Source: an uncultured Lachnospiraceae bacterium
Lineage (GTDB): Bacteria; Bacillota; Clostridia; Lachnospirales; Lachnospiraceae
Length of the DNA: 64,000 bases
Direction: 5' to 3'
Assembly: GCA_910584845.1 (NCBI GenBank)
Contig: CAJUDH010000020.1
Coordinates: 1 to 64,000, forward strand
The position numbers were made by a program, and so were the translations under genes. This document shows positions 9,339 through 18,103 of the stretch, one piece after another (position 1 is the stretch's first letter; every line of letters starts with the position of its first letter). Below the pieces are notes generated by a model. It was not told the origin of the DNA. It ran no database searches and saw only the letters and a list, made by a program, of their open reading frames with translations.

Positions 9339-10532
9339 ATGGAGAAAAAAAGAATTTTGCTTTGTGGTTTAAAAGGATGTGCGAATCTTGGTGATGAAGC
9401 AATTTTACAATGTACCAAAAAAATTATCGAGGATATTTTAATCAGAGAAAACAGAAAAAACGAATTTGAATTAAAGCTGATTGATTTTACTTTCGGGACA
9501 GAATTAGGAAATAAGCCGCCGAAGCATGGCCCTAAGTATGTGGCGTATTCCACTGCCACAGCACTTTTTCGTAAGCCTTTATCAAAACTTAAAGATGTAC
9601 AAATCCGCATCAAAGCCCGAAAGCTTATAAAGCAGCTTTTAAGATCAGAAACCTGTGCCATTGTTTTTGCCGGCGGCGGAATTATTAAATATAAATATCA
9701 AAAATTCTATATTTATATTGATGAATTCACTCGAGAAGCAGACCGTTTCAATATACCTATCCTATTTTCAGGCGTAGGTATTGAAGGGTATGATGTGCGT
9801 AATCCCAATTGCCGGACCCTTTTAAAATCTTTATCACGAAAGTGCATTAAAATCATTTCAACTAGGGATGATTTCCGTCTTTTAAATAACTACTATTTAA
9901 AAGGCAACCCACTCTGTGAACGATATAAAGTAGCAGACCCGGTATGCAGCATAAACCAATTTTACCCGATCCCATTTGCAGAAGAAAAAAATACAATCGG
10001 TTTTGCCATAAGCCGTTTTGATATTTTTAAAGACAATGGCATCACCATAACACACCATGAATTGCCTATCATTTGGAAAAGCCTTATCGAACATTTAGAA
10101 AAAAATGGGGTCCCCTGGAAAATATTTACGACAGGGCTTCCTTGCGATTATGAAGCAGAGTTGGAGTTAAAACAAATGTTGCCTCAATATCCGGACAGCC
10201 ATTTCCTTCCACGCCCCAGGACCGTTATCGAATTATTGAATATCTTTTCACAGTTTAAGGCTACCTGCGTTTGCCGTTTACATGCATCCATTATATCTTA
10301 TTCTTTAAATATCCCTTCCATGGCCCTTGTTTGGAACAAAAAACAAATCATGTTTGCTAAGGCCACAAACCAGGAAAAAAATTTCATTTCTTACCCTGAC
10401 ATTTACGATACAAATAAATTAACAGCTGTTTTGGACGGCATTTCCTGCAACCATGGCCCTATAAGCAAATCAAAAGAATATACGCAAACCATATACCATC
10501 CCATCGAACGATTTTTTGAAAAATATATATAA
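9339..10532 (+). CDS. polysaccharide pyruvyl transferase family protein
   Basis: 397 aa member of the polysaccharide pyruvyltransferase (CsaB/WcaK-like) family, which adds a pyruvate ketal from phosphoenolpyruvate to sugars. Seen: the N-terminal CGLKGCANLGDEAIL motif, the FAGGG.I segment near residue 110, and the C-terminal CVCRLHASIISYSLNIP, in which R-L-H is the conserved PEP-binding signature. It points to an acidic ketal on the polymer. Some family members have unproved activity, so the exact reaction is inference. Confidence 0.87.
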   Translation: MEKKRILLCGLKGCANLGDEAILQCTKKIIEDILIRENRKNEFELKLIDFTFGTELGNKPPKHGPKYVAYSTATALFRKPLSKLKDVQIRIKARKLIKQLLRSETCAIVFAGGGIIKYKYQKFYIYIDEFTREADRFNIPILFSGVGIEGYDVRNPNCRTLLKSLSRKCIKIISTRDDFRLLNNYYLKGNPLCERYKVADPVCSINQFYPIPFAEEKNTIGFAISRFDIFKDNGITITHHELPIIWKSLIEHLEKNGVPWKIFTTGLPCDYEAELELKQMLPQYPDSHFLPRPRTVIELLNIFSQFKATCVCRLHASIISYSLNIPSMALVWNKKQIMFAKATNQEKNFISYPDIYDTNKLTAVLDGISCNHGPISKSKEYTQTIYHPIERFFEKYI

Positions 10533-10548
10533 TGAAGGAGTATGACCT

Positions 10549-11598
10549 ATGGATATATTGAAATACGATTTAGAAGAAATAGCCCAAAACAAGCCCTTAT
10601 TCCAACCTTTAGAAAATAAAACCTTGCTTATTACGGGGGCTACCGGGCTCATTGGTTCTTTATTGATAAAAAGTATCCTCCAATATAATGAAACTACACC
10701 CCGGAAAATAAAGGTAATCGGAATCGCCAGAAGTTTGGATAAAGTAAACCGTATTTTTAAAAATTATGTTTACCCGACATGCCAACTGCAATTTATGATC
10801 CAAAATATAGTAGATACAATTCATATGGATGAAGAGGTTGATTATATTGTGCACACGGCCAGTATAACCGACTCCAAACAATTTGTTGAATTTCCGGTTG
10901 AGACCATAAAAACAACCGTAAACGGATGCGAAAACCTACTCCATTTCGGATACCAAAAAAAGGTTCAAGGTTTTTTGTACCTTTCTACCCTTGAAGTATA
11001 TGGTTTTCCCTTTGAAAAAAATGAAATATCGTATTTGGATGAAAAAACTTTCGGTTCCTTAGACCCTTGCTTAAGCAGAAGCAGTTATCCGGAAGGGAAG
11101 CGGTTGGCGGAGTGCCTTTGTATCTCTTATATGGAAGAATATGGCCTTCCGGTTAAAATTATTCGGTTAAGCCAAACCTTTGGCCCTGGTGTCCTATATA
11201 ACGACAACCGTGTTTTTGCAGAATTTTCACGATGCCTTTTGGAGCAAAGGGATATTATATTACGTTCTCAAGGAAATACTGTCCGAAATTATTGTTATAC
11301 CATGGATGCAATCCGTGCCATGTTGACGGTATTAATTCACGGCGTAAAAGGGGAAGTGTACAATGTCGCCAATAAAAACACGACGGCCTCCATATATGAT
11401 ATGGCAAAATTAATTTGTTCCTTGTCACAGGATTCCATCGGAATTAAATTTGAGCTGGACAATAAAAATTATGGATACAATCCGGAAATGAAAGTAGCAC
11501 TGAATACCGAAAAAATTGAAAAATTGGGATGGGCCCCTCAATATAACCTCCCGGAAATGTTCCAAAGGCTAATTCAAGATATGTCATTTAATAAATAA
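10549..11598 (+). CDS. NAD-dependent epimerase/dehydratase (extended SDR)
   Basis: 349 aa extended short-chain dehydrogenase/reductase. The Rossmann motif GATGLIG is at residues 30-36, the catalytic triad candidates are Ser146/Thr147 (YLSTLEVYG) and Tyr180-x3-Lys184 (YPEGK). It resembles UDP-glucuronate decarboxylase/UDP-sugar epimerase proteins. In this operon it could instead make the alditol or ketose precursor used by the TarI-like enzyme, since the classical partner TarJ (a zinc-type dehydrogenase) is absent. SD GAAGGAG is well placed. Substrate unknown. Confidence 0.88.
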   Translation: MDILKYDLEEIAQNKPLFQPLENKTLLITGATGLIGSLLIKSILQYNETTPRKIKVIGIARSLDKVNRIFKNYVYPTCQLQFMIQNIVDTIHMDEEVDYIVHTASITDSKQFVEFPVETIKTTVNGCENLLHFGYQKKVQGFLYLSTLEVYGFPFEKNEISYLDEKTFGSLDPCLSRSSYPEGKRLAECLCISYMEEYGLPVKIIRLSQTFGPGVLYNDNRVFAEFSRCLLEQRDIILRSQGNTVRNYCYTMDAIRAMLTVLIHGVKGEVYNVANKNTTASIYDMAKLICSLSQDSIGIKFELDNKNYGYNPEMKVALNTEKIEKLGWAPQYNLPEMFQRLIQDMSFNK

Positions 11599-11616
11599 TC
11601 GTTCAGGAGAGGAATC

Positions 11617-12756
11617 ATGCCAATAAATATTTTGTTAGTGATTGACGGGCATATTCGCCGGGCAGGGGTTCAAATACTGTTTTTGAATCTATGTAGACGT
11701 TTAAGCCCAGACAAATATCGTTTTATTTGGTATTTTACAGGTGATTTGATAGACCAAGGCTATTACAACGAGATCTCCCAAATTTCCCATGCAGTATTTT
11801 GGAGGAAGTATAGACATAAGAACCGGCTTATCAACTATATCCGTATGCTAAACGATTTGCGGCATCTTATTAACAACAACCACATGGATATCCTTCATAT
11901 GAACTCCGGGCTGCATTTTACAAATGGCCTTGTTTTGTTGTATGCCAGGCTAAGGCGTATTCGAAAAAGAATATCTCACATTCATGGATGTAACCCCAAA
12001 TTATCTACGATGAAGGGACCATTGCACAACATTATTGTTTCTTTTTTACGATTTTTCATCCTTTCGAATGCAAATACCTTCATTTCATGTTCACAGGAAG
12101 CAGCCGGTTCTGTTTTCGGCAGCCAGATGCAAAATTACTCTCTGCTAACGAATGGAATTGACCCGGAAACCTATTTCTATTCTGTATCCTTAAGGGCTGA
12201 AATAAGAAGCCAATTGAAATTAGAAGAAAATTTTGTTGTTGGCACAGTTTCCAGGTTTAGCCCCATTAAAAACCACCGTTTCCTTATAGAATGTTTTTGG
12301 GAATTACATAAAAAAGAAAAAAATTCCAAGCTGCTCCTCGTCGGGGATGGGGAACTTAAGGACGCTATCGAAAATTATGTGGAACAATTAGGAATAGAAG
12401 AAAGTGTAATTTTTGTTGGGTCAACGGAACATGTAAACTTATATTTGCAAGCTATGGATGTATTTGTATTACCAAGTTTTTCAGAAGGTTTAGGCCTTGT
12501 CAATATCGAAGCCCAAACTACAGGGCTTCCTTGTATTGTTTCTACCGGAATCCCCAAAGAAGTAAAAATAACAAGCCATTTAGAACATTATCCATTATCG
12601 GATGGCCCGGAAAAATGGGCGGACTATATTCTAAGCTATAAAAACAACTACATTCGAAAAAACAACCAAAAAGAACTTGAAAATAGTGAATACAATATCA
12701 ATAAATCGGTTATTCAGTTAGATGCAATCTATCAGGGGGAGAAAACACTTACATGA
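11617..12756 (+). CDS. GT4 glycosyltransferase
   Basis: 379 aa GT-B glycosyltransferase. The N-terminal half has HIHGCNPK and an early glycine/arginine loop (IRRAGVQILFLNL). The C-terminal half has GTVSRFSPIKNHRFLIE, LLLVGDGELKDAI and FSEGLGLVNIEAQTTGLP, the GT4 donor site with E-x7-E. It is related to capsular EpsF-like enzymes. SD AGGAGAGG. The stop overlaps the next ATG by 4 bp. Third GT4 enzyme of the cluster; its linkage cannot be predicted. Confidence 0.9.
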   Translation: MPINILLVIDGHIRRAGVQILFLNLCRRLSPDKYRFIWYFTGDLIDQGYYNEISQISHAVFWRKYRHKNRLINYIRMLNDLRHLINNNHMDILHMNSGLHFTNGLVLLYARLRRIRKRISHIHGCNPKLSTMKGPLHNIIVSFLRFFILSNANTFISCSQEAAGSVFGSQMQNYSLLTNGIDPETYFYSVSLRAEIRSQLKLEENFVVGTVSRFSPIKNHRFLIECFWELHKKEKNSKLLLVGDGELKDAIENYVEQLGIEESVIFVGSTEHVNLYLQAMDVFVLPSFSEGLGLVNIEAQTTGLPCIVSTGIPKEVKITSHLEHYPLSDGPEKWADYILSYKNNYIRKNNQKELENSEYNINKSVIQLDAIYQGEKTLT

Positions 12757-13622
12757 AACTGGTAAGAGACCAATGGCATATCGCATACAAATTTTCATCC
12801 GAATCAAAATTTCATTTAATAAAAAACAGCGCTTCTTTTTGGGTTGCTGACCCCTTCCCAATTGAATATCAGGGGGAAATCTATTTATTTGCAGAATTAT
12901 ACCTTTATAAAAAGAATAAAGGGGTAATCGCCTATTCTAAATATGTCAATGGGGCATTTACCCATTGGAAAATTGCAATTGAAGAACCTTGGCATTTATC
13001 ATTCCCCTTTATTATAGACTATAAAGGCAACCTTTTTTTATGTCCGGAAAGTTATAAAAGCGGGAAATATTATGCCTATATTTCCGAAGTTTTTCCGTAC
13101 AAATGGAGGCGCCTGGATCCGATCCGTGATGACGGAAATTTATATGTGGATTCGGTCTTTGCTTCCCTTAACAATGAAACTTACTTTTTTTCTTATCAAA
13201 TGAACCCGTTGCGCCATTCGGAAGGAAAACTATATTTGCATAACCTTTCTAAAAATAAGTTTCAATCGCCTATGGAAATTATCACCCCCTATCCCCGCCC
13301 TGGGGGAAATATTTTAAAAAATCATAACCACTATATCCGGGTAGCCCAAAATTGTGATTTAGAGTATGGGCATGGATTGGTTTTTTTCGATATTTGCATC
13401 GGGGAGGATGGCTACAAAGAAGAACCGATTAAAAAAATTTACGCGGAAGATATTGCTGTAGATTCCTCCCATAAATTTTGTGGTATCCACACTTTTAATT
13501 CATACCATGATTTTCAAGTCATTGACCTTAAGACGAAAGACATTAATCCGGTTGACCTTTTCTATCGGATCGCAAGGCGGTTTATCAAAGCTTTTTCTGT
13601 ATTTCACAAAAAATCCCCATAA
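12753..13622 (+). CDS. GINT1-N-like beta-propeller protein of a polysaccharide cluster
   Basis: 289 aa soluble protein with no signal peptide. The repeated pattern of aromatic strands (FWVADPFPIEY, IYLFAEL, FLCPESY, YFFSYQM) looks like the five-bladed propeller found at the N-terminus of plant GINT1 (glucosamine inositolphosphorylceramide transferase) and as separate proteins in bacterial polysaccharide loci. The bacterial function is not established; it may bind or modify a sugar. It is last in the cluster and overlaps the glycosyltransferase by 4 bp. The family assignment rests on pattern recognition alone. Confidence 0.65.
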   Translation: MKLVRDQWHIAYKFSSESKFHLIKNSASFWVADPFPIEYQGEIYLFAELYLYKKNKGVIAYSKYVNGAFTHWKIAIEEPWHLSFPFIIDYKGNLFLCPESYKSGKYYAYISEVFPYKWRRLDPIRDDGNLYVDSVFASLNNETYFFSYQMNPLRHSEGKLYLHNLSKNKFQSPMEIITPYPRPGGNILKNHNHYIRVAQNCDLEYGHGLVFFDICIGEDGYKEEPIKKIYAEDIAVDSSHKFCGIHTFNSYHDFQVIDLKTKDINPVDLFYRIARRFIKAFSVFHKKSP

Positions 13623-13636
13623 AATAAAGGGGCATT
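13609..13636 (-). terminator. weak candidate terminator for the minus-strand ligase gene
   Basis: Read on the minus strand, a CCCC/GGGG stem with an AT-rich loop is followed by ATTTTTT. The stem is short and the element overlaps the 3' end of the convergent polysaccharide gene, so this is only a suggestion. Confidence 0.3.
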
Positions 13637-13778
13637 CCAGGAAGCGGCGCCAATCTTTCATGCCCCGCTTCCTTCCCCATTCCCTGTGTAAGCATTTCTC
13701 CACACTTCTTTGCCCGGCAAGCCGCCCCATCTGTTGTTTCCTGCAAAGGCGCCAAATGCCATCCCCCATCCTCTTATA

Positions 13779-15419
13779 CTACACGCTTCTTTCCGTCCTA
13801 TCATCCCCCCTGCGGCAGCCTGCCATCCCGATACTTAAAATCAGCCACATCATTGGCGTCGCGATGGGCAATTCCAGATTTACCAAAGCTTGTGCCCCAT
13901 AACAGGCGACCGCCAGCATGGCCCCCAAAATAAAGGGCCGTTTTCCCCTGTCTTGAAAAAACCGCCAACAGGAAGCAGCAAGGAAAGCGATATAGGCAGC
14001 CATCCCGATGGGGCCGATGGTCAGCAGATAATGAAGGTAGGCATTATGGACATTGTCAAAAAACTGTCCGGTTGCCGCAACCATCTCGTCCCGGATGACT
14101 TTGTCTGTCAGGCACCCGAAGGTATCCGGCCCAAATCCAAATATCTTGTGGAGCGGTGTAAAGTCTTGATACATCCTCATAGCGGCTTTCCAGATATAGC
14201 CACGGGAGGTGCCCCAGGAATCATTAAAGACAAGGTATTTGCCAAGGGAGCCGTACCGTTCTGCGTTGCCCCCCAAATTGGCGTCATAAAACAGGAATGC
14301 GACAGCCAGAAAACCCACGGCCATTAAAGCGCCCCATAAGTGTACCAGGCAGATTTTTTTGTTAAAAAGGAAATCGGCCCGTTCCGGCTTTCGGCCCCAA
14401 AGCCAAAATAGCGCCGCTATGCCCCATAAAGCCGCTACCACATAGGGCAATTTACTGTAATTTGCTATAATGCGGAATAAACTGTCGATCCCTATCACTA
14501 CCCCGTCATATTCTTGGTTGATCCAGTCTACGGCCAAAACCACAGTAAAAAATGTGGCAACCAGAATCAGGTACCTCCTGACCCCTTCCCGGTTACGGAA
14601 CAGGACGAAGGGCAACAGGCCGAAAAGGGCAGCGATACTTAAATAGGCATTGTCGCTGCAGCCTGTAATAATAGCCAAAAAAGAGACAGCCAGGCAAAGG
14701 TAATACCAGACGGCCCACAGGGGCTTTTTTGCCAGGGAAAACATACCGGCTGAAACCCCCATAATCATCCCTACATAGGCCGTATAGGTATTGATATTGC
14801 CTACTGTAGAGGTGAAAATAGTCACCTGGTTTGGGTTGATGTTATCGCGGAAATCCAATATGTCCATTTGGAAATAATCTGTAATGCCAATGAAGCACAT
14901 CACCATGCCGCTGATTAAAAAAAGCTCCAGGCACCAGCCGCCGGGCTTCCAAAAACGGCTGATTACAAAATAAGAAGCCACGTATACCGTTAATAGGAAT
15001 AGCCCGGAAAACCTTCCTTCGTTCCCCCAAACAGACTCATAAAAAAAATCCGATTGCATTGTGGAAATCAAGGCTATAAGCCAGAAAAGAAGTACGGCTG
15101 CATCAGCAGCATAAAAAGTTTGTTTCCAGTTTTTGGGCAATAGCCCGGACAAGGTTTGTTTTGTATGTTCCCATTTAAATTCTTTCCCGTCAACAAACAA
15201 CATGATAGATGAAAGGATAAGCAGTATCCCAAGCATGATAACGATACACAGCCAATAGCAGCGGTATTTCGTTTGCAGGATGTCAATATAGGATTCATGA
15301 TAAATTAATGGGAATACGGTCATTAGAACTAAAATGGCAATGTCGGCCACCCGGCTGATGACCGACGAACAGGTTTGGGCAAACGGGTCTGTTATGCCGC
15401 AATTTTCTTTTTTTTCCAT
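13779..15419 (-). CDS. O-antigen ligase-like polymerase/ligase membrane protein
   Basis: About 546 aa polytopic membrane protein of the O-antigen ligase/Wzy superfamily, with roughly twelve hydrophobic segments. The large extracytoplasmic loop contains SWGTSRGYIWKAAMRM and FGFGPDTFG, followed by HNAYLHYLLTIGPIG, the signature R...W and H-N-x-Y-L-x-x-L region of the family. A TTG at 15425 is in frame, but AGGAGG is 9 nt before ATG 15419. Its likely role is joining or polymerising glycan chains outside the membrane. It is transcribed against the polysaccharide cluster from its own promoter and is more GC-rich than that cluster. Confidence 0.85.
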   Translation of the reverse strand: MEKKENCGITDPFAQTCSSVISRVADIAILVLMTVFPLIYHESYIDILQTKYRCYWLCIVIMLGILLILSSIMLFVDGKEFKWEHTKQTLSGLLPKNWKQTFYAADAAVLLFWLIALISTMQSDFFYESVWGNEGRFSGLFLLTVYVASYFVISRFWKPGGWCLELFLISGMVMCFIGITDYFQMDILDFRDNINPNQVTIFTSTVGNINTYTAYVGMIMGVSAGMFSLAKKPLWAVWYYLCLAVSFLAIITGCSDNAYLSIAALFGLLPFVLFRNREGVRRYLILVATFFTVVLAVDWINQEYDGVVIGIDSLFRIIANYSKLPYVVAALWGIAALFWLWGRKPERADFLFNKKICLVHLWGALMAVGFLAVAFLFYDANLGGNAERYGSLGKYLVFNDSWGTSRGYIWKAAMRMYQDFTPLHKIFGFGPDTFGCLTDKVIRDEMVAATGQFFDNVHNAYLHYLLTIGPIGMAAYIAFLAASCWRFFQDRGKRPFILGAMLAVACYGAQALVNLELPIATPMMWLILSIGMAGCRRGDDRTERSV

Positions 15420-15494
15420 CAGCAAACGCCTCCTGTATAGTAATTTAGCATATTTTTCAAAGGTTTTTATTGGTCTTCTTATCTATGTTTTAAC

Positions 15495-15523
15495 AGTATA
15501 GCATTGATTAAATGATTGCGCAA
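15495..15523 (-). promoter_or_regulatory. sigma-A promoter of the O-antigen-ligase-like gene
   Basis: On the minus strand -35 TTGCGC (15518-15523) and -10 TATACT (15495-15500) are separated by 17 bp, with TGC directly before the -10 giving an extended -10 element. It lies about 75 bp upstream of the gene start. Confidence 0.7.
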
Positions 15524-15610
15524 CTTACATTATTCTTCATTTTTTCTTCATTTTAACCAATTAAAATATAAAGAATTCATGATACCACGTACAAAAGAAT
15601 TTTAGGCAGA

Positions 15611-15638
15611 AAAAAAGAGGGGAAGCTATTTCCTCTCC
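15611..15638 (-). terminator. terminator at the stop codon of the GtrA gene
   Basis: On the minus strand a stem of GAGGAAA pairing with TTCCCCTC (one bulged C) encloses the TAG stop codon in its loop and is followed by a run of U. A compact Rho-independent terminator directly at the gene end. Confidence 0.7.
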
Positions 15639-16033
15639 TTTTTAAAAATAATCCATTTGCTGAATATATAATTGAGGATAATTACAACGATGCCGGCCAC
15701 GATTTTGATTATGGAGTCATCAAACCCCAGAAGCTGCACAAATCCCCAAAGCATTGCGGTTTCTACTACAAGGGAAAAGACCCTTGCGGATACAAATTGA
15801 ATGATCTGCCGAACCAGTGTTTTTATTTCCCAATCGTGTGAAACAAACACCAAAACTTTATTTAGCAGAAAAGCAGAAATAACACTTATCACCCATGCGG
15901 CTACATTGCTGGCCAGGTAATCAATAGACAGCCATTTTGTCCCGGCAAAATAAATGATGTAATTGACCACAGTGGTAGCTACGCCGCAAACCAGGTATAA
16001 AACCAATTCTCTGTTTTTTTCAGACACGCGCAA
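15626..16033 (-). CDS. GtrA-family membrane protein
   Basis: 135 aa protein with four hydrophobic segments, the size and layout of GtrA, which is thought to help flip undecaprenyl-phosphate-linked sugars used to decorate surface glycans. Motifs: LYLVCGVATTVVNYIIYF at the first span, NVAAWVISVISAFLLNK at the second, and the C-terminal YIFSKWIIFK ending. The start is either TTG 16033 or GTG 16027; an AAAGGAAAGGGG SD fits the GTG slightly better. It is followed at once by a terminator, so it is probably monocistronic. Confidence 0.85.
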   Translation of the reverse strand: MRVSEKNRELVLYLVCGVATTVVNYIIYFAGTKWLSIDYLASNVAAWVISVISAFLLNKVLVFVSHDWEIKTLVRQIIQFVSARVFSLVVETAMLWGFVQLLGFDDSIIKIVAGIVVIILNYIFSKWIIFKKERK

Positions 16034-16390
16034 GCCCCTTTCCTTTTACCCGATCTGCCGTCCCTTTCCAATCCATACCCTTTCATGTTTTGCCATTGGG
16101 CCGGCTGCCTTTTGGCCCGGCCCTATATCCGGCCCCATGGCCATGTGCCATAGGGCCTATTATCTCGGCATAATTTTCCGGAAAATACCTCCGGGCAGGC
16201 ATCCTAGCACCTTTCCCTGCCCGGGCAAGGCGCTGTTTGTCCCTCATAGGTTCCGTGGCGCCGGCCCAAAAGAATCAACTTGGTGATGTTACGCCAACGG
16301 AATTTGGGACAGCCCCTGCAAAAGGGGGCGCGCAGGCACAGGGGACAGGCTTTTAGGCACGCCTTTCATGGATTTTTGCTTCCGGAACGG
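16034..16390. other. GC-rich intergenic region with several inverted repeats
   Basis: About 357 bp without a credible gene. It contains a perfect 9-bp inverted repeat CCGGGCAGG (16191-16199) / CCTGCCCGG (16216-16224), a GGGCCGG...CCGGCCC pair near 16108-16133, and further G- and C-tracts with pairing potential around 16310-16355. The density of GC-rich palindromes is unlike the neighbouring intergenic DNA. No U-tract terminator for ferritin could be defined. Confidence 0.4.
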
Positions 16391-16903
16391 TTAAAGTACC
16401 AATGACGGTGCGGAATAGGCCCGCCCCCCCAGCTCGCTGTCCAACAAATAAAGGGCCCTTGCGTCGGAACCGAACAGTTCGTATTTTTTAATAAGCCCCT
16501 CGGCGTTCGCTTCTTCTTCCCCCTGCTCTTTCACAAACCAATCCAAAAATTGCGTGGTGCGGAAATCTTTTGCTCCATGGGCTGCTTCATAAATGGTATG
16601 GATCAGGCCGGTTACATATTGTTCATGTTCGTAACCGGCTTTTAAAGGGTCGGAAAAAGAAGCTAACTTCACCTCCGGCTTGTCAATGGCCTCCAGGGAA
16701 ACTTTACATCCGTTATTCTGTAAATACTGAATAAACAGCATGGCATGGTCCCGTTCCTCTTGGGCCTGTATTTTATACCAGTTGGCAAAGCCGTTCAGCC
16801 CCTGGTCTGCATAATAATTGGAAAAGTCCAAATATAGATATGCGGAATAAAATTCTTTGTTTACTTGTACGTTTAATAATTCTGCTACTTTTGCATCTAA
16901 CAT
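16391..16903 (-). CDS. ftnA: non-haem ferritin
   Basis: 170 aa ferritin, an iron-storage shell protein that oxidises Fe(II) and stores the mineral. The four-helix bundle carries the ferroxidase residues in KEFYSAYLYLDFSNYYAD (first Glu), AQEERDHAMLFIQYLQ (Glu, His) and the C-terminal half (WFVKEQGEEEANAEGLI). The length is normal for bacterial FtnA. It has its own promoter and is not in an operon. No haem-binding methionine pattern of bacterioferritin was noted. Confidence 0.95.
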   Translation of the reverse strand: MLDAKVAELLNVQVNKEFYSAYLYLDFSNYYADQGLNGFANWYKIQAQEERDHAMLFIQYLQNNGCKVSLEAIDKPEVKLASFSDPLKAGYEHEQYVTGLIHTIYEAAHGAKDFRTTQFLDWFVKEQGEEEANAEGLIKKYELFGSDARALYLLDSELGGRAYSAPSLVL

Positions 16904-16954
16904 ATTACGGATCCTCCTCGTTTATGGCTTAATAGGTATTAGCATGTATGGCCC

Positions 16955-16983
16955 ATTGTATCACTGTTTCCGAAAAATGTCAC
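16955..16983 (-). promoter_or_regulatory. promoter of the ferritin gene
   Basis: Minus strand: -35 GTGACA (16978-16983), 17-bp spacer, -10 TACAAT (16955-16960) with TGA in front (extended -10). It lies about 50 bp upstream of the ferritin ATG. No obvious Fur or PerR box was recognised over it. Confidence 0.6.
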
Positions 16984-17158
16984 TGGTTTTACCAAGTTTT
17001 CCCCAATTATGGCAATGGCTTTTTTTATTTGGAAATCTATGGTAAGATAAGGATGTAAAAGTGCACTTTTGAAATACGGAAAAAATGACATAATAATTAC
17101 TTATAGCAATGGGATTGCTATAGCATGTCTGACAACTCATGGAGAAAGGATTTCAAAC

Positions 17159-18076
17159 ATGGATCTAAATTTTAAAAGGATACAGGCTGACGATATTGAG
17201 GCGTTATCACCGTTTTTTTGCCGCAGGCCAAACAAAACATGTGACAGCGTTGCGCTGGACAGTTTTTTATGGAGGGACTATTATAATGTACAGTTTGCCG
17301 TAAGCGGAGGCAAGGCGGTGCAGTGGCTTATGGAAGAAGACGGCGTCAAACATAGCGCCATGCCTATGTGCGAGGAGCAGGATCTGCCCCATTATTTTTA
17401 TGAAATGGTAGACTATTTTAACCAAGTGCTCCACGCCCCTTTCAAAATTTACCTGGCAGATGAGGAAGCGGTAGACTATTTACATCTGAAAGAGTCCGGG
17501 GATTTTGAGGTGGTGGAGCAGGAAGATTTAAAAGACTACCTTTATAACGGGGATGCCATGCGGGCGTTGTCCGGCAGAAAACTGCATAAGAAAAAGAACC
17601 ACCTCAACGCTTTTTTAAAGGAATATGAAGGCCGATATGAATACCGGCGGCTGCGATGCCAGGACCGGGGGGAGGTCTGGAATTTCCTGGATGTCTGGAG
17701 GGAAGAAAAAGGGGAAGTGGTTGAAAGCCATCTAGACTACGAAGTAGAAGGCATCCACGCGATCCTCAACCATTGCTGCCAGCTAAACGTGCGGATGTCC
17801 GGTGTTTATATAGATGGAAAGCTGCAGGCTTTCACCATCGGCAGCTACAACCCTTTTGAAAAAATGGCAGTGATCCACATTGAAAAGGCAAACCCGGACA
17901 TCCGTGGCCTTTACCAATTTATTAACCAGCAATTTTTGATCCATGAGTTTCCGGACGCAAAGCTGGTCAACCGGGAAGACGACCTTGGCCAGGAAGGGCT
18001 GCGCAAAGCCAAGATGTCTTACAACCCTTGCGGATTTGCCAGGAAGTACCTGGTTATGCAAAAAAATTTCAAATAA
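17159..18076 (+). CDS. DUF2156 / phosphatidylglycerol lysyltransferase-like domain protein
   Basis: About 305 aa protein of the DUF2156 family, related to the GNAT-fold aminoacyl transferase domain of MprF/LPG synthases but soluble here. Typical features: FCRRPNKTCDSVALDSFLWR near the N-terminus, the RKLHKKKNHLNAFLKEY segment, and the C-terminal LVNREDDLGQEGLRKAKMSY. The longest frame starts at 17069, but GGAGAAAGGA (17141-17150) lies 8 nt before ATG 17159. It is followed after 27 bp by a GNAT gene, a common pairing in Clostridia. The substrate is not known. Confidence 0.85.
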   Translation: MDLNFKRIQADDIEALSPFFCRRPNKTCDSVALDSFLWRDYYNVQFAVSGGKAVQWLMEEDGVKHSAMPMCEEQDLPHYFYEMVDYFNQVLHAPFKIYLADEEAVDYLHLKESGDFEVVEQEDLKDYLYNGDAMRALSGRKLHKKKNHLNAFLKEYEGRYEYRRLRCQDRGEVWNFLDVWREEKGEVVESHLDYEVEGIHAILNHCCQLNVRMSGVYIDGKLQAFTIGSYNPFEKMAVIHIEKANPDIRGLYQFINQQFLIHEFPDAKLVNREDDLGQEGLRKAKMSYNPCGFARKYLVMQKNFK

Positions 18077-18103
18077 CAAAATAGTAAAAAGACGGGGAAG
18101 CAG

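Noticed and set aside
13480..13902. 140-residue plus-strand frame spanning the end of the polysaccharide cluster
   Set aside because: It overlaps two convergent genes, has no SD and a Pro/Cys-rich composition.
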